Below, one piece after another: positions 37,322-46,080 of a stretch of DNA of 64,000 bases. A program made the translations under genes and the position numbers. The stretch's first letter is position 1; each line of letters starts with the position of its first letter. The stretch is from contig JAIOIE010000022.1 in the NCBI GenBank assembly GCA_019912665.1, positions 1-64,000 on the forward strand, written 5' to 3'. Source of the stretch: Deltaproteobacteria bacterium (GTDB lineage Bacteria > Desulfobacterota > GWC2-55-46). The notes under the pieces were generated by a model. That model was not told the DNA's origin, searched no databases, and was given only the letters and a program-made list of their open reading frames with translations.

Positions 37322-37426
37322 CGGAATGGTGATTATAGACCTCCGGGGCGCGATTGTAAAGTAGAGAGCGCCCGCGGCCCATCCTTCTCCTTTACACGGA
37401 AAACCCCTTTTGATAATCTTCTACCC

Positions 37427-39160
37427 ATGCGAAATCTCAGGCTCGCCATGGCCCAGATAAACCCGGTGGTAGGGGATATCAGAGGCAACGCCAAAAAGAT
37501 CATATCCTATGCTGAAAAGGCCAGAAAGGCCGGGGCAGCGCTTGTCCTATTCCCGGAGCTCGCCCTTACCGGCTATCCGCCGGAGGACCTCCTTTTGAAG
37601 CCCGGCTTTATAGACGATAATCTCAATGCCCTCCAGGGCATTGCAGGAAAGATGCGGGGCATAACCGCCGTTGTCGGCTTCGTGGACAGGGAGGCCGGGC
37701 TATACAATGCCGCTGCCCTGGTGCACAAAGGGGCGATCGCGGCCGTTTACCACAAGATGCATCTCCCGAACTACGGCGTCTTCGACGAGGAGCGCTATTT
37801 CCGGGCCGGGAAGGTCCCTTTGAACTTCGTCCTCAACGGCATAACCTTCGGCCTCGAGATATGCGAGGACATCTGGTTCCCGGAGGGGCCGGCGCGGGCG
37901 CAGGCGCTCGCAGGCGCAGAGGTCATCGTGAACATAAACGCCTCTCCGTACCACATGGGAAAGCCGCTCATAAGGGAGGAGCTTTTACGGGCCCGCTCAA
38001 CCGACAACACGGCCATCATAGCGTACAATAATACTGTCGGCGGACAGGACGAGCTCGTCTTTGACGGCGCCGGAATGGTCGTAAACGAGAGAGGCGAGGT
38101 CATCGCAAGGGGGAAGCCATTTCAAGAGGACCTCATAATAACCGACCTGGACGCGGACTCGGTATCAAGGACCCGCCTTGAACGCAAGAAACGGATTAAG
38201 GCCGCGAAGAGGGACGTGCCCGGCGTGAGGACCATTGACCTCGGAACTGTCCAGGCCAAAGGAGCGCTCCCCGGCCTGCCGAAACGGAAGTCCTTGATAC
38301 TCGAAGAAAAGGAGGAGGTCCTCAAGGCGCTCGTACTCGGCACCCGGGATTATCTCCAAAAAAACGGGTTCAGGCACGCTGTCATCGGCTTAAGCGGCGG
38401 CATAGACTCCTCTCTCGTTGCCTGCGTTGCGGGACTAGCGCTCGGAAAAGAGAACGTAACGGGCGTTCTCATGCCTTCGAGGTATACTTCCAGGGAGAGC
38501 ATAGAGGATGCGACATTACTTGCCCGGAACATAGGGATGAAAACCCTTACCATTTCGATAGAGAAGCCCTTCAAGGCCTATCTCGAGACCATGAGGGACG
38601 CCTTCAATGGGACGAGGCCCAATGAGGCAGAGGAGAACATGCAGGCCAGGATACGGGGGAACATCCTCATGGCCTTGAGCAACAAGTTCGGCTGGCTTGT
38701 TCTTACGACCGGAAATAAGAGCGAGATGAGTGTGGGCTACTCGACCCTCTACGGCGACATGGCAGGGGGGTTCGCTGTCATAAAGGACCTTCCGAAGACA
38801 CTCGTATACAAAGTATCACAGAGGATAAACGAGCTCGAAGGGAGGGAGGTCATCCCTGAGCGGGTCTTTACGAAAGTCCCTACGGCGGAGCTAAGGCCCA
38901 ACCAGACCGACCAGGACACCCTCCCGCCTTATGACGTGCTCGACAGGATTTTAAAGGCCTATGTTGAAGATGACAGGTCTATAGAGGAAATAGCGGCGTT
39001 TGGCTTCAAAAGGGAGCTTGTAAGGAAGGTGGCCCGCATGGTCGACCGTAGCGAATACAAGAGGCGGCAGGCGCCCCCCGGAATAAAGATAACCCCGAGG
39101 GCACTCGGAAAGGACAGGCGCATGCCCATAACGAACCGCTATGAAAACGGCGGCAGATAG
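37427..39160 (+). CDS. nadE: Glutamine-hydrolysing NAD+ synthase
   Basis: NadE amidates nicotinic acid adenine dinucleotide to NAD+, using ammonia released from glutamine. Of 577 residues, the N-terminal nitrilase-type amidase carries the triad Glu44 (FPELALTGYP), Lys110 (YHKMHLPNYG) and Cys146 (LEICEDIWFP). The C-terminal synthetase has the P-loop GLSGGIDSS near 320-328 and TGNKSEMSVGYSTLYGD near 435-451. The last 20 bases overlap the next gene, so the two are translationally coupled. No strong ribosome-binding site precedes the ATG. Confidence 0.96.
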   Translation: MRNLRLAMAQINPVVGDIRGNAKKIISYAEKARKAGAALVLFPELALTGYPPEDLLLKPGFIDDNLNALQGIAGKMRGITAVVGFVDREAGLYNAAALVHKGAIAAVYHKMHLPNYGVFDEERYFRAGKVPLNFVLNGITFGLEICEDIWFPEGPARAQALAGAEVIVNINASPYHMGKPLIREELLRARSTDNTAIIAYNNTVGGQDELVFDGAGMVVNERGEVIARGKPFQEDLIITDLDADSVSRTRLERKKRIKAAKRDVPGVRTIDLGTVQAKGALPGLPKRKSLILEEKEEVLKALVLGTRDYLQKNGFRHAVIGLSGGIDSSLVACVAGLALGKENVTGVLMPSRYTSRESIEDATLLARNIGMKTLTISIEKPFKAYLETMRDAFNGTRPNEAEENMQARIRGNILMALSNKFGWLVLTTGNKSEMSVGYSTLYGDMAGGFAVIKDLPKTLVYKVSQRINELEGREVIPERVFTKVPTAELRPNQTDQDTLPPYDVLDRILKAYVEDDRSIEEIAAFGFKRELVRKVARMVDRSEYKRRQAPPGIKITPRALGKDRRMPITNRYENGGR

Positions 39161-40484
39161 GAAGGCCTCCCTCCGGAAGATCTTCGAGGCGGCTGTAAAT
39201 GCCGCCTCGCCCTATGCGGCGGTCCGTGCAAACCTCCGTCTCGTCCGTTCACCTGAAAAATCAGTCCTCAAAGTAAAAAATGCGTCCGTAGGCCTCAAAA
39301 AAGGCGGCAGGGTCTTTGTCATCGGAGCGGGCAAGGGCGCGCCGTCAATGGCCCGGGCAGTGGAAGGCTTGCTCGGTAACAGGATATCCGGCGGTCTCGT
39401 CGTGACCAAGTACGGCCACTCGCTTCCGCTTAAGCGGATAGAGGTCATGGAGGCGGGCCATCCCATACCGGACCGTAATGGCCTTTTAGCGGCCGAGAGG
39501 ATGATAAAGACGGCTGAAGGGGCAGGCGAGGACGACCTGGTCATATTCCTCCTTACCGGGGGCGCCTCGGCCCTGCTCCCGGCCCCGGCAGATGGGATTA
39601 CGCTAAAGGAGAAGCAGGCCATATCGAGGCTCCTCATAAATTCCGGGGCCTCGATAAACGAGATAAACGCGGTAAGGAAGCACCTTTCAAGGCTAAAGGG
39701 CGGCCGCCTCGCGGAGCTCGCATGGCCCGCGCGCGTACTTACGCTTATCGTTTCGGATGTCGTAGGTAACGACCTCTCTTCCATCGGCTCGGGGCCGACC
39801 GCGCCCGACCCCTCGACGTTCGAGGACTGTATCCGAATAATCGGGAAATACGGCCTTTCAGCGAGAGTACCTGCAAAGGCGCTTAAGCTCCTCAGTAGCG
39901 GCGTAAAAAGGAATGCTGCCGAAACGCCCAAGCCCGGACACAGGGCCTTCGCCCGGACCGCTAATATCATCCTGGCCGATAACTTTACCGCCCTTCTGGC
40001 GGCAAAAGAGAAGGCCGCCTCATTGGGCTTCCGCCCCATAATACTTTCATCGGCAGTGACCGGCAATACACGCGAAGCGGCCCGGCTCTTCTCGTCGGTG
40101 CTCATGGAGATAAGGAGGTCCGGTAACCCCGTAAGGCCGCCTGCCTGCGTGCTCATGGGCGGGGAGACGACCCTCAGGGTGGCCGGAAAAGGAAAGGGCG
40201 GAAGGAACCAGGAGTTTGCCCTTTGCGCGGCCCTCGCACTTGGCGGAGAGGAGGGCATATCGATCCTCTCCGCAGGAACGGACGGCACGGACGGCCCGAC
40301 CGACGCGGCAGGGGCCTTTGCCTTGCCAGACACGCTCAGGAAGGCTTCGGTCCTCGGCCTTGATGCGTCGGGCTTCCTCTCCCGGAACGATTCCTATAAT
40401 TTCTTCAAGCCGATCGGCGGCCTTTTCATGACCGGCCCGACCGGCACGAACGTAATGGACATCGCAATCGGAATTTCGGAATAG
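39141..40484 (+). CDS. Glycerate 2-kinase, MOFRL family
   Basis: The 447-residue protein belongs to the glycerate kinase type 2 (GckA/TtuD, MOFRL) family that phosphorylates D-glycerate. Landmarks are VIGAGKGAPSMARAVE near residue 62, GGASALLPAP near 145, RKHLSRLKGGRLA near 181, and the C-terminal MOFRL region GGRNQEFAL near 353 with SAGTDGTDGPTDAAGA near 375. The start overlaps the end of nadE. The product 2-phosphoglycerate would feed the glycolysis trunk encoded elsewhere in the window. It converges with the next gene, with only 8 bp between the stops. Confidence 0.92.
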   Translation: MKTAADRKASLRKIFEAAVNAASPYAAVRANLRLVRSPEKSVLKVKNASVGLKKGGRVFVIGAGKGAPSMARAVEGLLGNRISGGLVVTKYGHSLPLKRIEVMEAGHPIPDRNGLLAAERMIKTAEGAGEDDLVIFLLTGGASALLPAPADGITLKEKQAISRLLINSGASINEINAVRKHLSRLKGGRLAELAWPARVLTLIVSDVVGNDLSSIGSGPTAPDPSTFEDCIRIIGKYGLSARVPAKALKLLSSGVKRNAAETPKPGHRAFARTANIILADNFTALLAAKEKAASLGFRPIILSSAVTGNTREAARLFSSVLMEIRRSGNPVRPPACVLMGGETTLRVAGKGKGGRNQEFALCAALALGGEEGISILSAGTDGTDGPTDAAGAFALPDTLRKASVLGLDASGFLSRNDSYNFFKPIGGLFMTGPTGTNVMDIAIGISE

Positions 40485-40492
40485 GACAAGGG

Positions 40493-41845
40493 TCAGGAGA
40501 TGGAGAGTGCCTTCCTGAATACGGCTTCCGGAAGGTCGAGAAGTTTAAGGAAAAGCTCTTTCCAGCTGAAGTAGTCGGCGTAGGGTATCATCTCGGAAAG
40601 ATACGCCAGCATCATTACCATGTTCCACGCTGAAAGGAGGACTGCCGCGCCTATTCCCCAGGCAAGGAGCCCTTTCCTATCGAGCTTCTCAAAGAAAGCC
40701 GCGAGCCCGATGATGAAGATAGGCAGGGAACTTATGAATGCCCTGTGACCGAAGGAATGCCCGAACCACCACATGAACCACGAGGCGTTCACGTATAGCT
40801 GCAGGAGAAATGCTATTAAAAGGAGCGTTCCCGGCCGCCTCTCATACTTGATAAAGAAGCCGACCCCTATCAAAGCAAGGATTATTACGGGGTTCCAGCT
40901 CAAGAGCCCGTGCTTTGAGGAGAAAAGGACTTCGATTATCTTCGGCGAGGCCGCATAGATGAAGGACTCGCCGCCATATGAGTAGACGAGGAAAGAGCCG
41001 AATATGAGCTTCCACACAAGTGCCTGCGCAATAGCCGCCGGAACAAGCCCGGCGACGAACGGGAAAAGGCCCCTGGCCGTCAGAAACCAGGGAAGCCTCC
41101 TCTCTTTAATGAAACCGATAACTCCGTCGACGAGCGGCACCATGAGAAATACCGCGTCCTGCTGCCTCGTTATCACCATCAGCCCGGCGGAAAGCCCCAT
41201 CACGAAAAAAGCCCTCTTTCCGCCCTCCCCCTCTCTCGTAACGCTCCACATGTAGAAAAAGAGCGCCGCCGCGAAGAACGAGACCAGGTGCGACATGAAC
41301 GGCTCCCTGATGAAATAGTATACGAGATTGGAGGCCAGGAAGATGGAGGCCGCCGAAAGGAAAGAGACCGCTTCGGGGTAGTACCTCCTCGCGAGCCTGT
41401 ACGAGATAAGTAGACCAAAATACCCGTAAAAGATGCTCCCGAGTGAGAACGATAGCTGATAGGGGATGGAATACCCGGAACTGTCGAGGCCGGACCCGAG
41501 CGCGTTCAGAGCGAGGACGGCCATGTGGGTTAAAGCATAAAAGGGGAGGACCGCGAGCGGAAGGCCTATTGAATACTTGTTCGCCGGGAGCCCCGCGGGC
41601 GTCAGGCGGAAATCCTTGATACCGAGCCGCTCGTATTCGTTCAGAAGGTCCATGTCCCTGTCGATGACCGCCGACCTGGCGTAAGAGAAATAATGCCCGT
41701 CGTCGCTATTCCGGATTATCTCCATCCGGGAGTCGACGACAAGGACAAGCAAAAGAAAGACAACGGCGCTCGCAAGCACAATGAGTGCGAAAGCTGAGGC
41801 CCGGCGCGGGTATGTCCTTATGGTCTCTTCTGAAGTATATGCCAT
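40493..41845 (-). CDS. Polytopic membrane protein, probable GT-C-type glycosyltransferase
   Basis: The 450-residue protein (ATG at 41845) has about ten TM helices. After the first helix comes a periplasmic loop with an acidic motif (RNSDDGHYFSYARS, residues about 50-63), the arrangement of the GT39/ArnT-like GT-C glycosyltransferases, which use polyprenyl-phosphate sugars. The rest (FIREPFMSHLVSFFAAALFF, MWWFGHSFGHRAF) also fits that group. Donor and acceptor are unknown. It stands alone between convergent and same-strand neighbours. Confidence in a membrane protein is high, in the activity moderate. Confidence 0.72.
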   Translation of the reverse strand: MAYTSEETIRTYPRRASAFALIVLASAVVFLLLVLVVDSRMEIIRNSDDGHYFSYARSAVIDRDMDLLNEYERLGIKDFRLTPAGLPANKYSIGLPLAVLPFYALTHMAVLALNALGSGLDSSGYSIPYQLSFSLGSIFYGYFGLLISYRLARRYYPEAVSFLSAASIFLASNLVYYFIREPFMSHLVSFFAAALFFYMWSVTREGEGGKRAFFVMGLSAGLMVITRQQDAVFLMVPLVDGVIGFIKERRLPWFLTARGLFPFVAGLVPAAIAQALVWKLIFGSFLVYSYGGESFIYAASPKIIEVLFSSKHGLLSWNPVIILALIGVGFFIKYERRPGTLLLIAFLLQLYVNASWFMWWFGHSFGHRAFISSLPIFIIGLAAFFEKLDRKGLLAWGIGAAVLLSAWNMVMMLAYLSEMIPYADYFSWKELFLKLLDLPEAVFRKALSIS

Positions 41846-41959
41846 CAATTAAGGAAGGAACGGATCTGGCTTTTTTGGATTCTCTTTCTGAATCGGCATC
41901 TTATCTTTTCGGGCTGGTCTTTTCAAGGCCGGAGGGGAGCGGTGGGCTGTAGTCCCGAA

Positions 41960-42952
41960 CTAACCGCCTCCTCTCGGCGCGACGATATGGTACTGGAACT
42001 GCCCTTTTATATTCAAGTCCTCGACAGTGAAATTCGCCGGAAAGGGCGGGAACGGTGCCGCAAGCCTTATGGCGGTAATTGCCGCATCGTCGAGCATGGG
42101 GTAGCCCGAGGACCTCTCCATGCGCACCCCTGATACGGTGCCGTCCCGGTTTATCGTGAAGTTTATGAAGAGGCTCCCTTGCCAGCCGTTACGCGCTGCC
42201 AGGGCCGGGTAGTCCCAGTAGAACTCTATCTTCCTCTTCATGTCCAGCAGATACTTCTGGTATTTGAGCTCTGCCGTGTTGAGCTGCAGGGTCTTGCCCG
42301 TCTCCTTCTCATGGGTCCCGGCCTCGTAGTTTCTGGTAAGCTCGGCTATCCTTTCATCAGAGGGGAAGAGGCTCGGCCTTTTCTGTTCCTCCTGCAATAT
42401 GCGCGGCTCTGCTTGTGCTCCCGGCGAAGCCGGCCCGGTCCGGATCGGTTCGTCAACGGGGGACCTTGGTTCCTTACTGGCGGTCCCGGCGCTTGGCCCG
42501 GATTTTTCTCTTTCGGTCTCTCCGGAACCGGACAGGGGGGGCGCTTTTCGGGCCTCTCCGGCTTCCTCCAATGACGGCTCGATCCGGGGCATTGCCGGAC
42601 GGGCTCTTTGCGCCATCTGACTGGGCGGGGCAGGGGGAGGCACGGTCTCCTTTTTTACGCTCTGGTCTTTATCCGCAAAGACCGAAGGCGGCTTTTTTGC
42701 CGGCGAGATGTTATCAGGCTCTGCCTTGGGCGCCTCGGCTACAGGGATGCTCCTCTTCTCCTCTCCGGGACGCGGCGGATCCAGTATCTCGACAGGTATG
42801 GGGGCGCGGGCCTCTTTTCTCCGGACGGCATCTTCAGGCAGAAGTGTGGACGCCCAAAGCGCCAGGAAGTGCAAGAGCACGGAAAGCGCAAGGAAAATCA
42901 AAAAGGTACGCGATATGCGGCCTTGGGGGCCCGGGAAGGTTTCGGTTGACAT
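41960..42952 (-). CDS. TonB-family energy-transducing protein
   Basis: The 330-residue protein has an N-terminal TM helix (about 13-35), then a Pro/Glu/Lys-rich periplasmic linker (about 45-210). The C-terminal TonB domain includes GSLFINFTINRDGTVSGVRMERSSGYPMLDDAAI (residues about 255-288) and ends in a short tail. TonB transfers energy from ExbB/ExbD to outer-membrane receptors, but ExbBD genes are not in the window. The YPMLD-type motif and long linker fit TonB or a TolA-like variant. It is divergent from tatA. Confidence 0.87.
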   Translation of the reverse strand: MSTETFPGPQGRISRTFLIFLALSVLLHFLALWASTLLPEDAVRRKEARAPIPVEILDPPRPGEEKRSIPVAEAPKAEPDNISPAKKPPSVFADKDQSVKKETVPPPAPPSQMAQRARPAMPRIEPSLEEAGEARKAPPLSGSGETEREKSGPSAGTASKEPRSPVDEPIRTGPASPGAQAEPRILQEEQKRPSLFPSDERIAELTRNYEAGTHEKETGKTLQLNTAELKYQKYLLDMKRKIEFYWDYPALAARNGWQGSLFINFTINRDGTVSGVRMERSSGYPMLDDAAITAIRLAAPFPPFPANFTVEDLNIKGQFQYHIVAPRGGG

Positions 42953-42984
42953 GCACCTGTATTTCTGTCAGAATTTCAAGTGGG

Positions 42985-43013
42985 TTGACTTAAAAAGCGC
43001 CTATCCGTATTTT
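42985..43013 (+). promoter_or_regulatory. Promoter for tatA
   Basis: TTGACT (42985-42990, 5 of 6) and TATTTT (43008-43013, 4 of 6) are separated by exactly 17 bases and lie 24 bp before the tatA ATG. Confidence 0.6.
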
Positions 43014-43036
43014 ACACATTAGAGCGGGGTAATACA

Positions 43037-43219
43037 ATGTTCGGGCTCGGCACAACAGAGCTTATATTCATACTGGTCATCATCCTCGTCATCTTCGGGG
43101 CCGGAAAGCTCCCGGAGATAGGCTCTGGCCTTGGCAAGGCCATAAAAAATTTCAAGAGGTCTTCAAGCGAAACCGACCTGGACGCCGCGCCAAGGGACGA
43201 AAAGGAACGCCTGAAGTAG
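43037..43219 (+). CDS. tatA: Twin-arginine translocase subunit TatA/E
   Basis: This 60-residue protein has the TatA plan: a short periplasmic N-terminus MFGLGTTEL, a TM helix (about 7-21), the conserved [21 protein letters not shown] hinge and amphipathic helix, and a charged tail. TatA forms the pore for folded proteins after recognition by TatBC. tatB and tatC are not adjacent, which is common in Deltaproteobacteria-like genomes with scattered Tat genes. Confidence 0.95.
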   Translation: MFGLGTTELIFILVIILVIFGAGKLPEIGSGLGKAIKNFKRSSSETDLDAAPRDEKERLK

Positions 43220-43307
43220 TCCTCCTCCGGCCGTACAGCCGTAACCTCCCGGTCCTCACAATCCCTGTCTGCCTTTTTCCGGTTTCTCAAAACCAGACAA
43301 CTTCGTA

Positions 43308-44051
43308 TTAGCCTTTCTCTTTTTTCTTCAAAAGATCCCTTGCCGCCTCTTTAAGCTCCGGGTGCAATGTATTGTCCTCGGCTATTTCCTTGAGGTCCTG
43401 GGCAAGGAGCCCCTCGATAAGGGCCATGGAGACCCTCGGAAAGGCATAAGGATTTCTCGATACGGCCTTCATGACCTCGTACCTCCCGGACCATTTACTG
43501 TGGAGGGCGATGAGCTTAAGTACATGGGGCGAGTTTGGCCGCTTGGAGGCGATCTTCAAAACCTCCCTTGCGGTTATCCTGGTGTTATTGAGGAGGTTCG
43601 TTACTATGACAGGGTCCGGGTCGGTAAGGAGTTTCTCGATGTCCTTGTAGCGGTGCGATTTTGAGAGGCTTCTCCGCTCGCCTAACGTGAGGTGGCCGGT
43701 TTTGACGAACTCCTCTTCCTCATAGCCGCTCACCCCGTCCCTGAAGGGCTCGAAATCGTTAAAGAGCCTCTCTACCCTTGAAAGGCCAAGCCTGAGGGCC
43801 GCGAGGTAAATGGAATCGGAGACACGGCCAAGGGCGCTCCCGAGCGCGTCATGGTCCACCATCATGGCGCGGACTATCGACACGCCCGCATCGCGGGGGT
43901 CCATCCCGTAGATTATCTCGATGAGGTTGGCGGCGTCCTCGGGAGGGAGGGCGGCCAGGGTCCTTGCTAACAGCCCGAGCCTCATCCTCTTCTCGGGCAG
44001 GGCCGAAAGTCCGGAAAGGAGATTCTCTGCTATGCCCTCAAGGCGTCGCAT
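43308..44051 (-). CDS. Helical-repeat protein of unknown function
   Basis: The 247-residue protein has no TM segment or signal peptide. The C-terminal half has repeated helical units resembling HEAT or DUF2336-type solenoids (DPDPVIVTNLLNNTRITAREVLKIA, YEVMKAVSRNPYAFPRVSMALI). I do not recognise a named family with certainty. It lies 18 bp downstream of the zinc-ribbon membrane protein gene on the same strand, so the two are probably one operon and may work together. Confidence 0.75.
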   Translation of the reverse strand: MRRLEGIAENLLSGLSALPEKRMRLGLLARTLAALPPEDAANLIEIIYGMDPRDAGVSIVRAMMVDHDALGSALGRVSDSIYLAALRLGLSRVERLFNDFEPFRDGVSGYEEEEFVKTGHLTLGERRSLSKSHRYKDIEKLLTDPDPVIVTNLLNNTRITAREVLKIASKRPNSPHVLKLIALHSKWSGRYEVMKAVSRNPYAFPRVSMALIEGLLAQDLKEIAEDNTLHPELKEAARDLLKKKEKG

Positions 44052-44069
44052 CGATTTCCCGAAGGGCGG

Positions 44070-45398
44070 TTACCTTACGATGTCTATGCCGTACTCGGCC
44101 ACTCCCTCCGCCTCGGTAAAGACGACCATCACAGGCACCGTGCCCCTTGGCGGTATGATGCCGCCGGACGGGTCCTTGAAGGACTTGAGGAGGTCTTCCC
44201 TGGAGAGGCTCCCCACTTCCTCGAGCGATACCACCCTGCCGGGCGATACGGAGCGCGAGCCGAGTTTTTTGCCGCTCCGGTCGTAGATGGCCCCGGTTGC
44301 GGCCTTTATCTCCTGCGGCTCTTCGGTCAGGTTCCTTACGCGTGCCTGGATGACGAATATCCTGCCGACATTACTGTTCTCGGCGTAATAGCCCTCTATC
44401 GTCTCTATGCCTACGGTCTTTACCTTCGCCTCTCCGGGCGTAAGCGCCTCTGCAAGCTTGTCTATGGCCCCGGTGAAGTAAACGAGGCCGCCTCCTACAA
44501 TAACTATGAGAACGGCTATCATCAGACCCAGTGATGCAGGGGGCTTACGCGCTCTGGCGCCTCCCCTCTCCCGCACCTCTTCCTCGCCGCTATCCTCAAA
44601 GGCCGGAAGGTCCTCCCTCGAAAGGTTCTGGGAGAGTATCTCCTTGAAATCGTCCCCGGCGGCTTTTTGCTGCTGAGCCTTCTCTGGGACAAGGGCCTCT
44701 TTGGCGTAGCCCGAGGCGGCAAAGGGTATCGCCTTTTCCCTGGCTGCCCCGGCCGCCTGCTGAGCCTCTGCCGCGAGCGCGCCCTGGAGGGAGGGGGCCG
44801 CCTCTCTATTTACGAGCTCAGGCGTTTCGAAGCTGAAGTTTATTTCGTCCTCGTCCTCTTTTACTTCTTCTTTTATTTCCTTTTTTTTCTCTTCAACATG
44901 GTCCTTTTCAGGGTCTTCGAAGCCGAAGCTGAAATCGTCCTTCTCATCCCCTAGGCCCCATTCATTTTTCTCTTCCCGGGCTCCGCCTTCGGGGCTGAAC
45001 TCAAAGCCCTGGCCGCCTGGTGCTTCCCCGGAATCGTCTCCATCCGACCCGGCATCCGAACCGAGGCCGCCTTCAATCTCCGGGTCTTGTCCGGGCTCAT
45101 GACGCGAAGGGGCTTCCCCCTCCGAGCCCTCCCTGAAGTCAAAGGCGAGGTTTTCTTTTTTTTCATCCTTGACGGGTTTACGGCCGGACTTATCCCGCCT
45201 CGGCCCTGCAGCATCAGCCGCCGTTTCGTCTGCCGCAGCCCCGAAGATATCCTCCAGTTGTATTTCCTCGACCGGCGGAGGGGGCGCGGCCATGAAGACG
45301 TTCTGGCATTTGGTGCACCGGACCCTTACACCCTTGCCGCTTATCCGTGAATCGTCCAGGCGGAACTTGGTCCCGCACCTGTCGCACTGTATTATCAT
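44070..45398 (-). CDS. Zinc-ribbon (MJ0042-type) membrane protein with DUF3426-like C-terminus
   Basis: With the ATG at 45398, preceded by GGGGAGAAG, the protein has 442 residues. It opens with MIIQCDRCGTKFRLDD and VRCTKCQNVF, a CxxC...CxxC ribbon of the MJ0042 type. A long acidic, low-complexity region follows (about 45-290), then one TM helix (about 303-325) and a C-terminal extracytoplasmic beta-sandwich-like domain (ENSNVGRIFVIQARVRNLTEEP) of the DUF3426 kind. A start 63 bases further upstream would add residues outside the conserved ribbon. Function unknown. It is probably co-transcribed with the helical-repeat gene downstream. Confidence 0.85.
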   Translation of the reverse strand: MIIQCDRCGTKFRLDDSRISGKGVRVRCTKCQNVFMAAPPPPVEEIQLEDIFGAAADETAADAAGPRRDKSGRKPVKDEKKENLAFDFREGSEGEAPSRHEPGQDPEIEGGLGSDAGSDGDDSGEAPGGQGFEFSPEGGAREEKNEWGLGDEKDDFSFGFEDPEKDHVEEKKKEIKEEVKEDEDEINFSFETPELVNREAAPSLQGALAAEAQQAAGAAREKAIPFAASGYAKEALVPEKAQQQKAAGDDFKEILSQNLSREDLPAFEDSGEEEVRERGGARARKPPASLGLMIAVLIVIVGGGLVYFTGAIDKLAEALTPGEAKVKTVGIETIEGYYAENSNVGRIFVIQARVRNLTEEPQEIKAATGAIYDRSGKKLGSRSVSPGRVVSLEEVGSLSREDLLKSFKDPSGGIIPPRGTVPVMVVFTEAEGVAEYGIDIVR

Positions 45399-45531
45399 TC
45401 TTCTCCCCTGCGTTTGAGGGTTAAGGTGTTTGTAAATATGTAGCACACCGGATAACCTCAATTCAAGTCCAACTCCGCCTTGACACGGGAGGGCCGTGAT
45501 TATATGCTTAATTAAAATCCGGACCCCTGAG

Positions 45532-46080
45532 ATGAACCTTAAGCCCTTTATCCCGCCACAAGGAATAAACGAAATAGTAGAGCGGCTCGCCCGTCAGATA
45601 AATTCCGATTACAGGGGCCGGACTCCCTTGCTCGTGGGCGTGCTCAAGGGCGCTTTTCTCTTCCTCTCGGATCTCGTGAGGAAACTCGAGGTGGGGCACG
45701 AGGTCGACTTCATCCAGACCGCCTGCTACGGGCACCGCGACACCCCGGCAGCGGACGTCCTGATCGTCCGGGACATAACCGCGGACTTGAGCGGGCGCGA
45801 CGTGATAATAGTAGAGGACATCATAGACAGGGGGCACACCGCACAGGCGCTCATGAAGTACTTCTCCGACAGGGGCGCGGCCTCCATAAGGCTCTGCACG
45901 CTCCTTAAGCGCGAAGGCGGGGCCCCGGAGCTAAGGGCCGACTACATTGGAGCGGTCATTGGGCCCGGTTTTGTCGTCGGCTACGGGATGGATCACAAGG
46001 AAATGCTGAGGGGCCTTCCCGGCCTCTACACCATTCAAGATGATGAGGGGGAACCGTGGATGGACCTGCCCGGCTCATAG
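45532..46080 (+). CDS. hpt: Hypoxanthine phosphoribosyltransferase
   Basis: Hpt salvages hypoxanthine (and often guanine) with PRPP to form IMP or GMP. The PRPP-binding motif is VIIVEDIIDRGHTAQAL (residues about 87-103). GVLKGAFLFLSDLVR near 37 and the C-terminal VVGYGMD near 149 are also typical. I chose the ATG at 45532 (182 residues) by comparison with family length, although it has no clear ribosome-binding site. A GTG at 45496, three bases after GGAGG, would add 12 residues and cannot be ruled out. The 3' end overlaps the next gene by 25 bases. Confidence 0.92.
   Translation: MNLKPFIPPQGINEIVERLARQINSDYRGRTPLLVGVLKGAFLFLSDLVRKLEVGHEVDFIQTACYGHRDTPAADVLIVRDITADLSGRDVIIVEDIIDRGHTAQALMKYFSDRGAASIRLCTLLKREGGAPELRADYIGAVIGPGFVVGYGMDHKEMLRGLPGLYTIQDDEGEPWMDLPGS

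Noticed and set aside
39212-40333. 373-codon open frame antisense to the glycerate kinase gene
   Set aside because: It lies inside the conserved kinase gene and shows Ser/Pro/Ala-rich shadow composition.
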